Assembly (NCBI GenBank): GCA_017454565.1
Contig: JAFTCS010000133.1
Location: 1 to 5,535 of the forward strand
DNA length: 5,535 nucleotides
From: Clostridia bacterium
GTDB taxonomy: Bacteria > Bacillota > Clostridia > Oscillospirales > Acutalibacteraceae
Reading direction: 5' to 3'
The stretch's first letter is position 1. Every line of letters starts with the position of its first letter. A program made the translations under genes and the position numbers. The notes beneath the pieces were generated by a model, which was given only the letters and a program-made list of their open reading frames with translations, did no database searches and had not been told where the DNA came from. Shown piece after piece: positions 1 to 5,535 of this stretch.

Positions 1-291
1 GCTGCTTTCGTCCTTGCTGTCCTCAGCACTGCTCTCGCTTGAAGATTCGTCCTTGCTGTCCTCAGCACTGCTCTCGCTTGAAGATTCGTCCTTGCTGTCC
101 TCAGCGCTGCTCTCGCTTGATGGTTTATCATTGCTGTCCGCGGTGCTGCTTTCGGCTGAGGATACTGTGCTTGTTTTGCTTTCAGAGCTTACTTTGCTTT
201 CGCCGCCGGATTTCCCGCCGGAGCATGCACTGCATACAAGCATAGCAGCACAAAGCAAAGCAGCCGTAATGGCTTTGGCATTGATCTTCAT
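1..291 (-). CDS. Putative secreted lipoprotein with Ser/Asp/Glu repeat linker (N-terminal part, cut by window edge)
   Basis: Only the first 97 codons are present; the frame is open to the window edge. It starts at ATG 291-289 (minus strand), about 9 nt after a good ribosome binding site. The N-terminus has the form of a lipoprotein signal peptide: Lys2 and Lys6, a hydrophobic core at about residues 7-19, then Cys20-Ser-Ala-Cys23, with Cys23 the likely lipidated residue. The -3 position is Cys rather than the usual Leu, so lipidation is likely but not certain. Gly/Ser/Lys residues follow (24-33), then an acidic Ser-rich segment from about 34 to 97 containing three almost identical 13-residue units (58-70, 71-83, 84-96) and one degenerate unit (45-57). 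Such segments usually act as flexible spacers between a membrane anchor and an extracellular domain. The functional domain lies outside the window, so no function is assigned. It is divergent from recJ and has its own promoter. Confidence 0.8.
   Translation of the reverse strand, partial: MKINAKAITAALLCAAMLVCSACSGGKSGGESKVSSESKTSTVSSAESSTADSNDKPSSESSAEDSKDESSSESSAEDSKDESSSESSAEDSKDESS
8..124 (-). repeat. Three tandem 39-bp coding repeats (13-residue Ser/Asp/Glu units)
   Basis: The plus-strand units at 8-46 and 47-85 are identical over all 39 bases. The unit at 86-124 differs at three positions (A to G at 106, plus 121 and 123). Each encodes a 13-residue unit read as SSESSAEDSKDES. A fourth, degenerate unit lies upstream in the gene (residues 45-57, nt 121-159), matching at 7 of 13 residues. 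Serine codon choice is the same between copies, which suggests recent duplication or homogenisation rather than selection on protein sequence alone. Because the unit length is a multiple of three, gain or loss of a unit keeps the reading frame. Confidence 0.9.
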
Positions 292-300
292 TATTGTTAT

Positions 301-310
301 CTCTCCTTTT
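301..310 (-). promoter_or_regulatory. Ribosome binding site of the lipoprotein gene
   Basis: The minus strand reads AAAAGGAGAG here, ending about 9 nt before ATG at 291-289. It supports that start codon and the minus-strand reading of 1-291 over the repetitive plus-strand frame that overlaps it. Confidence 0.8.
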
Positions 311-341
311 AACAGTAGAATAAAAAGTAGGTGCTAATTGC

Positions 342-371
342 AGTATATCACATTAAACACTGACTAATCAA
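342..371 (-). promoter_or_regulatory. Predicted sigma-A promoter of the lipoprotein gene
   Basis: On the minus strand, a -35 box TTGATT (371-366) is followed after 18 nt by a -10 box TATACT (347-342; 5 of 6 matches to TATAAT). A TG one base upstream makes it an extended -10. Transcription would start near 335, giving a leader of roughly 44 nt before the ATG at 291. This is prediction from consensus only. Confidence 0.55.
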
Positions 372-412
372 TGCGCATAAGTAAGAATAAAAGCTGTATA
401 AAATGATGATTT

Positions 413-484
413 ATAGCATTTATTGCCAAGAATCAAAAATGTTTATTCTTTCTGACACGGACAAAAAATAGCAGTTATTGGCAA
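413..484. repeat. Pair of 17-nt near-identical direct repeats containing an inverted TTGCCAA/TTGGCAA
   Basis: ATAGCATTTATTGCCAA (413-429) and ATAGCAGTTATTGGCAA (468-484) match at 15 of 17 positions with a 55-nt period. One of the two differences turns TTGCCAA into its reverse complement TTGGCAA, so the 3' ends also form an inverted pair. About five helical turns separate the copies, which would suit cooperative protein binding, but no known operator family is recognised. The base composition makes chance matches more likely than usual. Confidence 0.4.
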
Positions 485-509
485 ATATATATAATCTACA
501 TGTTTCAAC

Positions 510-528
510 AATTTATATTGTATAAATT
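510..528. promoter_or_regulatory. AT-only palindrome upstream of the recJ promoter (possible operator)
   Basis: AATTTATA (510-517) and TATAAATT (521-528) are perfect 8-nt inverted arms around TTG. The site lies about 37 nt upstream of the predicted recJ -35 box and is followed by a T-run. With no GC in the stem it would be a poor transcription terminator. It could be a regulator site or simply a product of AT richness. Confidence 0.25.
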
Positions 529-564
529 TTTTTTAAAAAGCTTATTTGCTCCCGTCAATAAATA

Positions 565-593
565 TTGAACTTATCGCAAAAAAATGTTATTAT
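565..593 (+). promoter_or_regulatory. Predicted sigma-A promoter of the recJ operon
   Basis: A -35 box TTGAAC (565-570) and a -10 box TATTAT (588-593) are separated by 17 nt, the preferred spacing. TG at 585-586 gives an extended -10. The predicted start near 600 leaves a short leader of about 22 nt to the recJ ATG. Four of six -35 and five of six -10 positions match consensus. This is the best-placed plus-strand promoter seen upstream of the operon. Confidence 0.6.
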
Positions 594-607
594 ATTATGA
601 ATAGAAA

Positions 608-617
608 AAGGCGGTGA
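608..617 (+). promoter_or_regulatory. Ribosome binding site of recJ
   Basis: AAGGCGGTGA matches the anti-Shine-Dalgarno complement AAGGAGGTGA with one mismatch. The core GGCGG (610-614) is 7 nt before the ATG at 622, which fixes the recJ start. Confidence 0.75.
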
Positions 618-621
618 AGGA

Positions 622-2652
622 ATGAAGAAATGGGTATATTCGGAGCTTGACAAGACAAAGATGAAAATGCTTGCGGAAAAATACGGTCTGCCGTCATTTA
701 CGGCTGTCCTGCTTACCATAAGGGGGCTTACCGAGCAGAAGGATATCGAGGAATTTTTTGACACGGGCTGCACACTTCCTGACCCGTTTGAGATAAAGGA
801 TATGGACAAGGCCGTCCGGCGCATAAAAGAAGCCGTGAAAAACGGCGAGAAGATCTGTGTTTACGGCGACTATGACTGTGACGGCGTTACCTCTACGGCT
901 CTGCTTTATTCGTACCTGAGCTCTATGTTTGCGAACGTGATGTATTATATTCCCGACCGCATTTCAGAAGGCTATGGAATGAACATCAATGCCGTTGACA
1001 AGCTCTCTCAGGAGGGCGTGAACCTGATAGTTACGGTAGACAACGGTATCTCCGCCATAGACGAGATATACTATGCCGGCAAGCTTAATATAGATGTTGT
1101 CGTAACCGACCACCATACCCCTCAGGATATTCTCCCGAAGGCATGCGCGGTTGTAGACCCTCACCGTCTTGACGATAATTCGCCGTTCAAGGATTACTGC
1201 GGCGCCGGGCTTGCGCTGATGCTTGCCATTGCTCTTGAGGGCAGCAGCCTGCAGGTGGTGGAGAATTATTCCGAGCTTGCCGCTTTCGGAACCATAGCAG
1301 ACCTTGTGCCGCTGTGTTCGGTCAACCGTACCATAGTCAGTGCAGGGCTTAATCAGATAGTAAATACCGAACGTCAGGGGATAGCCGACCTGATCGACAC
1401 CGCCCGGATAGATAAGATCAGCGCAGGGAATATAGCCTTCCGGCTTGCACCCAGGATAAATGCCGCAGGCCGTCTTGGTTCGCCCTATGATGCGCTTGAG
1501 CTGCTGCTCACAGAGGACGAAGAACGCTCAAGAGAGCTTGCCGAAAAGCTAAGCGAGCTTAATTCCAGACGCCAGTCCATAGAAAACGATATATATGATT
1601 CGATATGCGAAAAGCTGAACAGGGAAGAGAGTCTGACATTCGACAGAGTGCTGGTGGTTTCCGGAACAGGCTGGAACGCCGGTGTTATCGGCATAGTGGC
1701 TTCAAAAATAACCGAAAAATACGGCAAGCCTTGCATTATTATCTCTGAGGATGACGAGCTGTGCAAGGCTTCAGGCAGAAGTGTACAGGGCTTTTCTCTG
1801 GTGGATGCCATCTTTGCCTGTTCTGAATATCTTGAAAAATTCGGAGGTCATCCAATGGCGGCGGGTCTGAGTATAAAAAAGGAGAACATTGCTCCTTTCC
1901 GCAAGGCTATAAACGACTATGCCGACAAGCTTGACATCATGCCTCTGATGCCCATGAAAATAGACTGCAAGCTTAACCCCGACACAATCGTTACCGAAAT
2001 GGTGCACCAGCTTTCACGCTTCGAGCCGTTCGGATATGGCAATCCCAAGCCTGTTTTCGGAATTAACAACATGCTGCTTGAAAAGATCATCCCCATGTCA
2101 GGCGGCAAGCACATCAAGCTTTGTGTGTCAAGGGGCAACGCAAGGCTGAGTTTTATGAAGTTCTCTACCATGCCGGAGGAATTTCCCTATACCGAGGGCA
2201 CTGTGCTTGATTTTGCGGTGGCTCTTGATATCAACATATACCAGCAGAAGGAGTATCTGTCTTTCAGCATACGCGACATAAAGCCGTCAAACTTCGACAC
2301 TGCCGCAGCCATGCTTGAGGAGCAGCTTTACGACCGGTACAAAATAGGTGTTCTTTGTCCTGAGCTGAAAGACAAATATCCCACCAGAGACGAGTTTGCC
2401 GCAGTTTACCGATATATTAAAAAGACACAGCGCAGAATATACACTGTCGATTCAATCCTTTCTGCACTTGGCAGCGCTTCAATAGGCGCTTTCAAGCTGC
2501 TTATCATATTTGATATAATGAAAGAGCTGCAGCTTGTCAGATACTCCCGCGCAGGCGATGACATGACAGTTGAGCTGCTTGATTCACCAAAGGTTGATCT
2601 GAATTCGTCAGAGATCTATAAAAGGTTAAAGGAGGATACAAGTAATGTCTGA
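622..2652 (+). CDS. recJ: Single-stranded-DNA-specific 5'-3' exonuclease RecJ
   Basis: RecJ degrades single-stranded DNA from 5' ends in recombinational repair, mismatch repair and fork restart in the cytoplasm. The 676-residue product carries the full DHH-family set: GDYDCDGVTS (82-91, with metal-binding Asp83, Asp85 and Asp87), VTVDNG with Asp140, DHH (163-165), VVDPH (177-181), GAGLA (194-198) and the RLAPRINAAGRLG segment (274-286). The DHHA1 domain follows, with GWNAGVIGIVASK (350-362), ASGRS (383-387) and FGGHPMAAGL (407-416). An OB-fold is expected at about 450-555, including FEPFGYGNPKPVF (467-479). Residues from about 560 to 676 form an extra C-terminal domain that looks winged-helix-like (inference). 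Length lies between E. coli RecJ (about 577) and B. subtilis RecJ (about 786). All catalytic residues appear intact. It is the first gene of the plus-strand operon and overlaps relA by 8 nt. Confidence 0.96.
   Translation: MKKWVYSELDKTKMKMLAEKYGLPSFTAVLLTIRGLTEQKDIEEFFDTGCTLPDPFEIKDMDKAVRRIKEAVKNGEKICVYGDYDCDGVTSTALLYSYLSSMFANVMYYIPDRISEGYGMNINAVDKLSQEGVNLIVTVDNGISAIDEIYYAGKLNIDVVVTDHHTPQDILPKACAVVDPHRLDDNSPFKDYCGAGLALMLAIALEGSSLQVVENYSELAAFGTIADLVPLCSVNRTIVSAGLNQIVNTERQGIADLIDTARIDKISAGNIAFRLAPRINAAGRLGSPYDALELLLTEDEERSRELAEKLSELNSRRQSIENDIYDSICEKLNREESLTFDRVLVVSGTGWNAGVIGIVASKITEKYGKPCIIISEDDELCKASGRSVQGFSLVDAIFACSEYLEKFGGHPMAAGLSIKKENIAPFRKAINDYADKLDIMPLMPMKIDCKLNPDTIVTEMVHQLSRFEPFGYGNPKPVFGINNMLLEKIIPMSGGKHIKLCVSRGNARLSFMKFSTMPEEFPYTEGTVLDFAVALDINIYQQKEYLSFSIRDIKPSNFDTAAAMLEEQLYDRYKIGVLCPELKDKYPTRDEFAAVYRYIKKTQRRIYTVDSILSALGSASIGAFKLLIIFDIMKELQLVRYSRAGDDMTVELLDSPKVDLNSSEIYKRLKEDTSNV
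2628..2637 (+). promoter_or_regulatory. Ribosome binding site of relA inside the recJ end
   Basis: AAAGGAGGAT lies within the last codons of recJ, with its GGAGG (2631-2635) 9 nt before the relA ATG at 2645. It supports that start, and its position inside recJ suggests that ribosomes finishing recJ aid initiation on relA. Confidence 0.8.
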
Positions 2653-4825
2653 AATTCAACACAAATACTACCAGGATTACCACGAGCTTGTAGAGCTTAT
2701 GAAGAAAAGCGACCACGGATATGATTTTGAGCTTGTTGAGAAGGCTTACCGGTTTGCTGAGGAAAAACACGGCGATCAGCGCCGCGCTTCGGGCATTCCC
2801 TATATCCTTCATCCGACCTCTGTGGCATGTATCCTTGCAGAGCTTGGCATGGATACGGAATCCATAGCGGCAGCACTGCTGCACGACGTTGTAGAGGATA
2901 CTCCGGTTACGCTCGATGAGATAGTATCACTTTTCGGTCACGAGATAGCCGGCTTGATCGACGGTGTTACAACGCTGGGCAAGATACCCTATTCCTCACG
3001 GGAGGAGCAGCAGGCCGAGAACATCCGCAAGATGCTTATAGCCATGTCCAACGACATAAGGGTTATTATAATCAAGCTTGCCGACAGACTGCACAACATG
3101 CGTACACTTGAATGTATGAAGGAGCAGCACCGCCGCGACAAGGCTCTTGAGGTCATGGACGTCTACGCGCCCATCGCTCACCGGCTTGGTATACGAGCCA
3201 TAAAGGAGGAGCTTGAGGATCTTTCCATACGCTACCTTGACCCCGTAGGCTATGCCGAAATAGAGCGTCAGCTTGAAAACAAGAGCAAAGACCGCATAAA
3301 CTTTGTTGCCGAGATAAAGCAGAACCTCTACGAGCGCTTAAAGGGCGAGATTAACAACGTATACATTTCAGGACGTGTAAAGAGTATTCACGGAATATAC
3401 AAGAAAACCTTTGTTAAGGGCAAGACGCTTGACCAGATATTTGATATTTTCGCGGTAAGGGTAATAGTGGATTCCGTTGCCGACTGTTATAATGTGCTTG
3501 GCATTGTGCACGATATGTACAAGCCTCTGCCCAACCGCTTCAAGGACTATATATCTACTCCGAAGCCCAACATGTATCAGAGCCTTCACACCACCGTAAT
3601 TGGCAAAGAGGGTGTTCCCTTTGAGATACAGATAAGGACATGGGAGATGCACTATACCGCCGAATACGGCATTGCCGCCCACTGGAAGTACAAAGAGGGC
3701 ATAACCAAAAAGGATTCACTGGATGAGCGCCTTGCATGGATACGCAAGATGCTTGAAAACCAGAGTGACAACGATTCCACAGATATCGTGCGCACTATCA
3801 AGATGGATCTTGTTCCCGAAGAGGTATTCATTTTCACTCCAAAGGGAGACGTTATCAGTCTGCCTGCCGGAGCTACCGTGATAGATGTTGCCTATGCGAT
3901 CCATTCCGGAGTCGGCAACCGCATGATCGGCGCCAAAGTGGACAAGAGGATAGTGCCCATAGATTACCGCGTAAAGACCGGTGAGATCGTTGAGATCATA
4001 ACCTCGAAGGAGGAAGGCGGTCCGAAGCGCGACTGGCTGAATATTGTAAAGACCAGCGAAGCCAGAAGCAAGATAAGACTGTGGTTCAAGCGCGAGAAGC
4101 GAGACGAAAACATTGTAGAGGGACGTACTCAGCTTGAAACGGAGTTCAGACGCCTGAACATTCACGTTCCTGAGAAAGAGCTGGAGGAATTTCTGGCAGA
4201 CATCATTCGCCGCCAGAACTGCAATTCTCTTGAGGATTTCTACGCATCCATCGGCTACGGCGGCATACAGCTCTGGCGCATCCTGCCGAAGCTCAAGGAA
4301 GAGTACATCAAGCGCTATTCCGAGCCCGAGCCTGCACCTGTGGTCATCACAGAGCCTGCCAGAAAGAAGATCAGCGGCGGTGTACACATTGAGGGAATAG
4401 ACGACTGCCTTGTAAAATATTCACGCTGCTGCAATCCGCTGCCCGGCGATGAGATAATCGGTTTCATAACCAGGGGCTATGGCGTGTCCATTCATAAACG
4501 CACCTGCAGCAATGTCCCGAAGAATATCATGGACTGCGAGGAACCCGAACGCTGGGTAAAGGCTGAATGGGCCGAGCATATCTCAAATGAAACCTTCCAG
4601 TCTACCCTTCAGATAACCGCCACAGACCGCACCGGCCTTCTGGCGGATATCACCAACCAGCTTTCCGCTATGCACCTGTTCATTCATGCCCTCAATTCCC
4701 GCGAGGCAAAGAACGGGATGGCTGTGGTCGAGATCACCATAACCGTAAACGGTATCAATCACCTCAGATCCGTCATTTCACGGCTCAGCGGCATAAACGG
4801 AATAGTGTCCATAGGCAGAGCGTAA
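2645..4825 (+). CDS. relA: Bifunctional (p)ppGpp synthetase/hydrolase (long RelA/SpoT homologue, Rel)
   Basis: This enzyme makes (p)ppGpp from ATP and GDP/GTP on starved ribosomes and also hydrolyses it, setting the stringent response. The 726-residue product has the normal long-RSH order. The HD hydrolase domain (about 30-180) has His56, the HD pair His80-Asp81 in HDVVEDT, and Asp147/Asn151 in KLADRLHN. The synthetase domain (about 240-350) has GRVKSIHGIYKK (243-254), Asp267, NMYQSLHT (309-316, Tyr311) and EIQIRT (327-332, Glu327). The TGS domain follows (391-453, His420), then a helical region. A zinc-finger/RIS domain has Cys595, Cys596, His617 and Cys621, and a C-terminal ACT domain spans about 650-726. 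Hydrolase and synthetase residues are both present, so it should be a bifunctional Rel rather than a synthetase-only RelA. The ATG at 2645 overlaps recJ by 8 nt and has a strong binding site. Confidence 0.96.
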   Translation: MSEIQHKYYQDYHELVELMKKSDHGYDFELVEKAYRFAEEKHGDQRRASGIPYILHPTSVACILAELGMDTESIAAALLHDVVEDTPVTLDEIVSLFGHEIAGLIDGVTTLGKIPYSSREEQQAENIRKMLIAMSNDIRVIIIKLADRLHNMRTLECMKEQHRRDKALEVMDVYAPIAHRLGIRAIKEELEDLSIRYLDPVGYAEIERQLENKSKDRINFVAEIKQNLYERLKGEINNVYISGRVKSIHGIYKKTFVKGKTLDQIFDIFAVRVIVDSVADCYNVLGIVHDMYKPLPNRFKDYISTPKPNMYQSLHTTVIGKEGVPFEIQIRTWEMHYTAEYGIAAHWKYKEGITKKDSLDERLAWIRKMLENQSDNDSTDIVRTIKMDLVPEEVFIFTPKGDVISLPAGATVIDVAYAIHSGVGNRMIGAKVDKRIVPIDYRVKTGEIVEIITSKEEGGPKRDWLNIVKTSEARSKIRLWFKREKRDENIVEGRTQLETEFRRLNIHVPEKELEEFLADIIRRQNCNSLEDFYASIGYGGIQLWRILPKLKEEYIKRYSEPEPAPVVITEPARKKISGGVHIEGIDDCLVKYSRCCNPLPGDEIIGFITRGYGVSIHKRTCSNVPKNIMDCEEPERWVKAEWAEHISNETFQSTLQITATDRTGLLADITNQLSAMHLFIHALNSREAKNGMAVVEITITVNGINHLRSVISRLSGINGIVSIGRA

Positions 4826-4837
4826 AAACAACCATAT

Positions 4838-4873
4838 AAAGTGCTGTAAAGCTAAAATACATTACAGCACTTT
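4838..4873 (+). terminator. Hairpin between relA and dtd (candidate intrinsic terminator or attenuator)
   Basis: AAAGTGCTGTAA (4838-4849) and TTACAGCACTTT (4862-4873) are perfect 12-nt inverted arms around a 12-nt loop. The T-run is four bases (4871-4874) and begins inside the stem, followed by CTG. The stem is moderately stable (five GC pairs) and the U-tract is short, so it is more likely a leaky terminator or an RNA processing/stability element than a full stop. It starts 12 nt after the relA stop and ends 26 nt before dtd. The spacer has no obvious promoter, so dtd probably depends on readthrough. Confidence 0.6.
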
Positions 4874-4885
4874 TCTGATAAAAAC

Positions 4886-4892
4886 GGAGTGA
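4886..4892 (+). promoter_or_regulatory. Ribosome binding site of dtd
   Basis: GGAGTGA lies just after the hairpin. Its GGAG core ends 10 nt before the ATG at 4900 and supports that start. Confidence 0.65.
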
Positions 4893-4899
4893 AACAGCA

Positions 4900-5352
4900 A
4901 TGAAAGCAGTTATCCAGTTAGTGTCCGGGTGCTCGGTCACGGTGGACGGAAGCATTACCGGTCAGATCGACCGGGGGTTCCTGATACTTTTAGGCGTTGA
5001 GCAGGGCGACACCGAGAAGCAGGCGGAAAAGCTGAGTGCGAAGATATCCGGCCTGAGAGTTTTTAAGGACAATGATGACAAAATGAACCTTTCGCTTTCG
5101 GATATCGGCGGAGGTGTGCTTGTTGTGTCTAATTTTACCCTGTGCGGCAACTGCCGGAAGGGCAGACGCCCCAGCTTTGAAGCAGCCGCAAGACCGGAAA
5201 CTGCCGAACCGCTGTATGAATACTTCTGCGAGTGCATGAAGAAAAACGGAGTGTCTCAGGTCGAAAAGGGTATCTTCGGCGCAGACATGCAGGTGAGACT
5301 GCTGAATGACGGACCGGTGACCCTTATTATCGACACCAAAGACCTTGCGTGA
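4900..5352 (+). CDS. dtd: D-aminoacyl-tRNA deacylase (Dtd), with two unusual active-site residues
   Basis: Dtd cleaves D-amino acids, and also glycine mischarged on tRNA-Ala, from tRNA as a chirality proofreader in the cytoplasm; the enzyme is a homodimer with its active site at the interface. The 150-residue length is close to E. coli Dtd (about 145). Family features are SVTVDG (12-17), GFLILLGV (26-33), LRVFKD (52-57), DKMNLS (60-65), GGVLVVS (71-77), RKGRRPSF (86-93), ADMQV (128-132) and NDGPVT (136-141), which contains the Gly138-Pro139 selectivity motif. Two positions differ from the E. coli pattern: QRV near the N-terminus is QLV (Leu7), and SQFTL is SNFTL (Asn78); Thr80 is kept. The gene follows relA, as in B. 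subtilis, but is separated from it by a hairpin. It is probably still functional; altered efficiency or specificity is possible but is inference. Confidence 0.93.
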   Translation: MKAVIQLVSGCSVTVDGSITGQIDRGFLILLGVEQGDTEKQAEKLSAKISGLRVFKDNDDKMNLSLSDIGGGVLVVSNFTLCGNCRKGRRPSFEAAARPETAEPLYEYFCECMKKNGVSQVEKGIFGADMQVRLLNDGPVTLIIDTKDLA

Positions 5353-5392
5353 TGTATGTAAAGCACTTAGCTTCACACTTGCAGATAGGAAA

Positions 5393-5397
5393 GGGAG
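5393..5397 (+). promoter_or_regulatory. Ribosome binding site that selects a TTG start
   Basis: GGGAG, within AAAGGGAGT, is 7 nt before the TTG at 5405-5407. No in-frame ATG or GTG lies between the dtd stop and this point. The next in-frame ATG (5441) has no comparable site and would remove conserved N-terminal sequence. Confidence 0.65.
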
Positions 5398-5404
5398 TAT
5401 AGAA

Positions 5405-5535
5405 TTGCTGAAAGTAAAATGTTTTCCATTGGGAGAACTGATGGCAAATTGCTATTTTGTGACCGACGAAGAAAGCGGAGTTTCCCTGTTGATCGACCCC
5501 GGAGCCACATCGTCACTGCTTGAAGAGTGTATCGA
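5405..5535 (+). CDS. MBL-fold metallo-hydrolase (glyoxalase II-like family), N-terminal part only
   Basis: Forty-three complete codons are present before the window ends. Starting at TTG 5405, the product opens with a short beta strand ending in FPLGELMANCYFV (7-19), then a turn, and SLLIDPGA (27-34) with the Asp31-Pro-Gly element. This pattern (PLG...NCY...IDPG) is typical of the first strands of small metallo-beta-lactamase-fold hydrolases related to glyoxalase II. The diagnostic HxHxDH zinc motif would lie beyond the window edge, so catalytic competence cannot be judged. Genes of this family often follow dtd in Clostridia, next to genes such as hemZ, hisS or aspS (known context, not visible here). 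The 52-nt gap after dtd has no clear terminator, so co-transcription is likely. The substrate is unknown. Confidence 0.8.
   Translation, partial: MLKVKCFPLGELMANCYFVTDEESGVSLLIDPGATSSLLEECI

Larger units (their letters stand above)
292..621. other. Divergent intergenic region between the lipoprotein gene and recJ
   Basis: This 330-nt, strongly AT-rich stretch has no supported gene. It holds the two opposing promoters, a pair of 17-nt near-repeats (413-429 and 468-484), an AT-only palindrome (510-528) and a run of eight T followed by AAAAAG (527-540). No tRNA, riboswitch or T-box shape is recognisable. The central part, about 380-560, is longer than the two promoters need, so it could carry operator sites; this is inference. 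Confidence 0.6.

Noticed and set aside
1..124. CRISPR array suggested by regularly spaced repeats
   Set aside because: The 39-bp units are directly adjacent with no unique spacers, and they encode a repeated peptide in frame with a signal peptide.
14..337. Plus-strand open frame with Leu/Ser repeats
   Set aside because: It is the antisense of the lipoprotein repeats, has no ribosome binding site or recognisable domain, and the minus-strand frame has a binding site, promoter and signal peptide.
371..406. Short plus-strand frame starting ATG at 371 (11 codons)
   Set aside because: It has no ribosome binding site, no promoter in the right place, and overlaps the -35 box of the opposite gene.
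383..450. Inverted 9-nt pair AAGAATAAA (383-391) and TTTATTCTT (442-450)
   Set aside because: The arms are 50 nt apart and almost purely A/T, so a chance match is the simplest explanation.
490..495. Perfect TATAAT on the plus strand
   Set aside because: No -35-like hexamer lies 16-18 nt upstream; in such AT-rich DNA the hexamer is expected by chance. The promoter at 565-593 fits better.
3716..4387. Long minus-strand open frame of 223 codons inside relA
   Set aside because: It lies wholly opposite conserved TGS and helical coding sequence of relA, and its translation shows no recognisable domain; it is a shadow of codon bias.
4990..5376. Minus-strand open frame of 128 codons opposite dtd
   Set aside because: It is fully antisense to conserved Dtd motifs, with no recognisable domain and no separate support.
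5353..5404. Possible terminator between dtd and the MBL-fold gene
   Set aside because: Only a 4-nt AAGC/GCTT pairing (5361-5373) is visible and there is no T-run, so no terminator can be supported.

Overview
The window looks like a chromosomal segment of a Gram-positive anaerobe of the class Clostridia, most likely a Ruminococcus-like member of the Oscillospiraceae. Three things point there. The gene order recJ - relA (bifunctional Rel) - dtd - MBL-fold hydrolase is a Firmicutes arrangement. Ribosome binding sites are strong and AGGAGG-like, and promoters carry TG-extended -10 boxes. The genes have intermediate GC while the spacers are very AT-rich. The genus is inferred; there is no rRNA or other marker to fix it.

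Layout. Positions 1-291 (minus strand) hold the first 97 codons of a lipoprotein-like secreted protein: a short signal peptide followed by a low-complexity Ser/Asp/Glu segment made of near-identical 13-residue (39-bp) repeats. Positions 292-621 are an AT-rich divergent intergenic region with one recognisable promoter in each direction and several repeats that could be operators. From 622 to the end, everything runs on the plus strand: recJ (622-2652), relA (2645-4825, overlapping recJ by 8 nt), a 74-nt spacer holding a perfect 12-bp-arm hairpin, dtd (4900-5352), and the start of an MBL-fold hydrolase (from a TTG at 5405, cut by the window edge).

How the genes work together. The plus-strand genes look like one housekeeping operon: single-strand DNA exonuclease (RecJ), (p)ppGpp synthesis and hydrolysis (Rel), removal of D-amino acids from mischarged tRNA (Dtd), and a metallo-hydrolase of uncertain substrate. 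In Bacillus subtilis apt lies between recJ and relA; here it is absent and the two are translationally coupled. The relA-dtd hairpin may lower or uncouple expression of the distal pair.

I did not find a new system, CRISPR array, mobile element or RNA gene. The points most worth a second look are two substitutions at normally conserved active-site positions of Dtd (Leu7 and Asn78), the near-identical repeat array in the lipoprotein, the paired repeats in the divergent promoter region, and the hairpin inside the operon.
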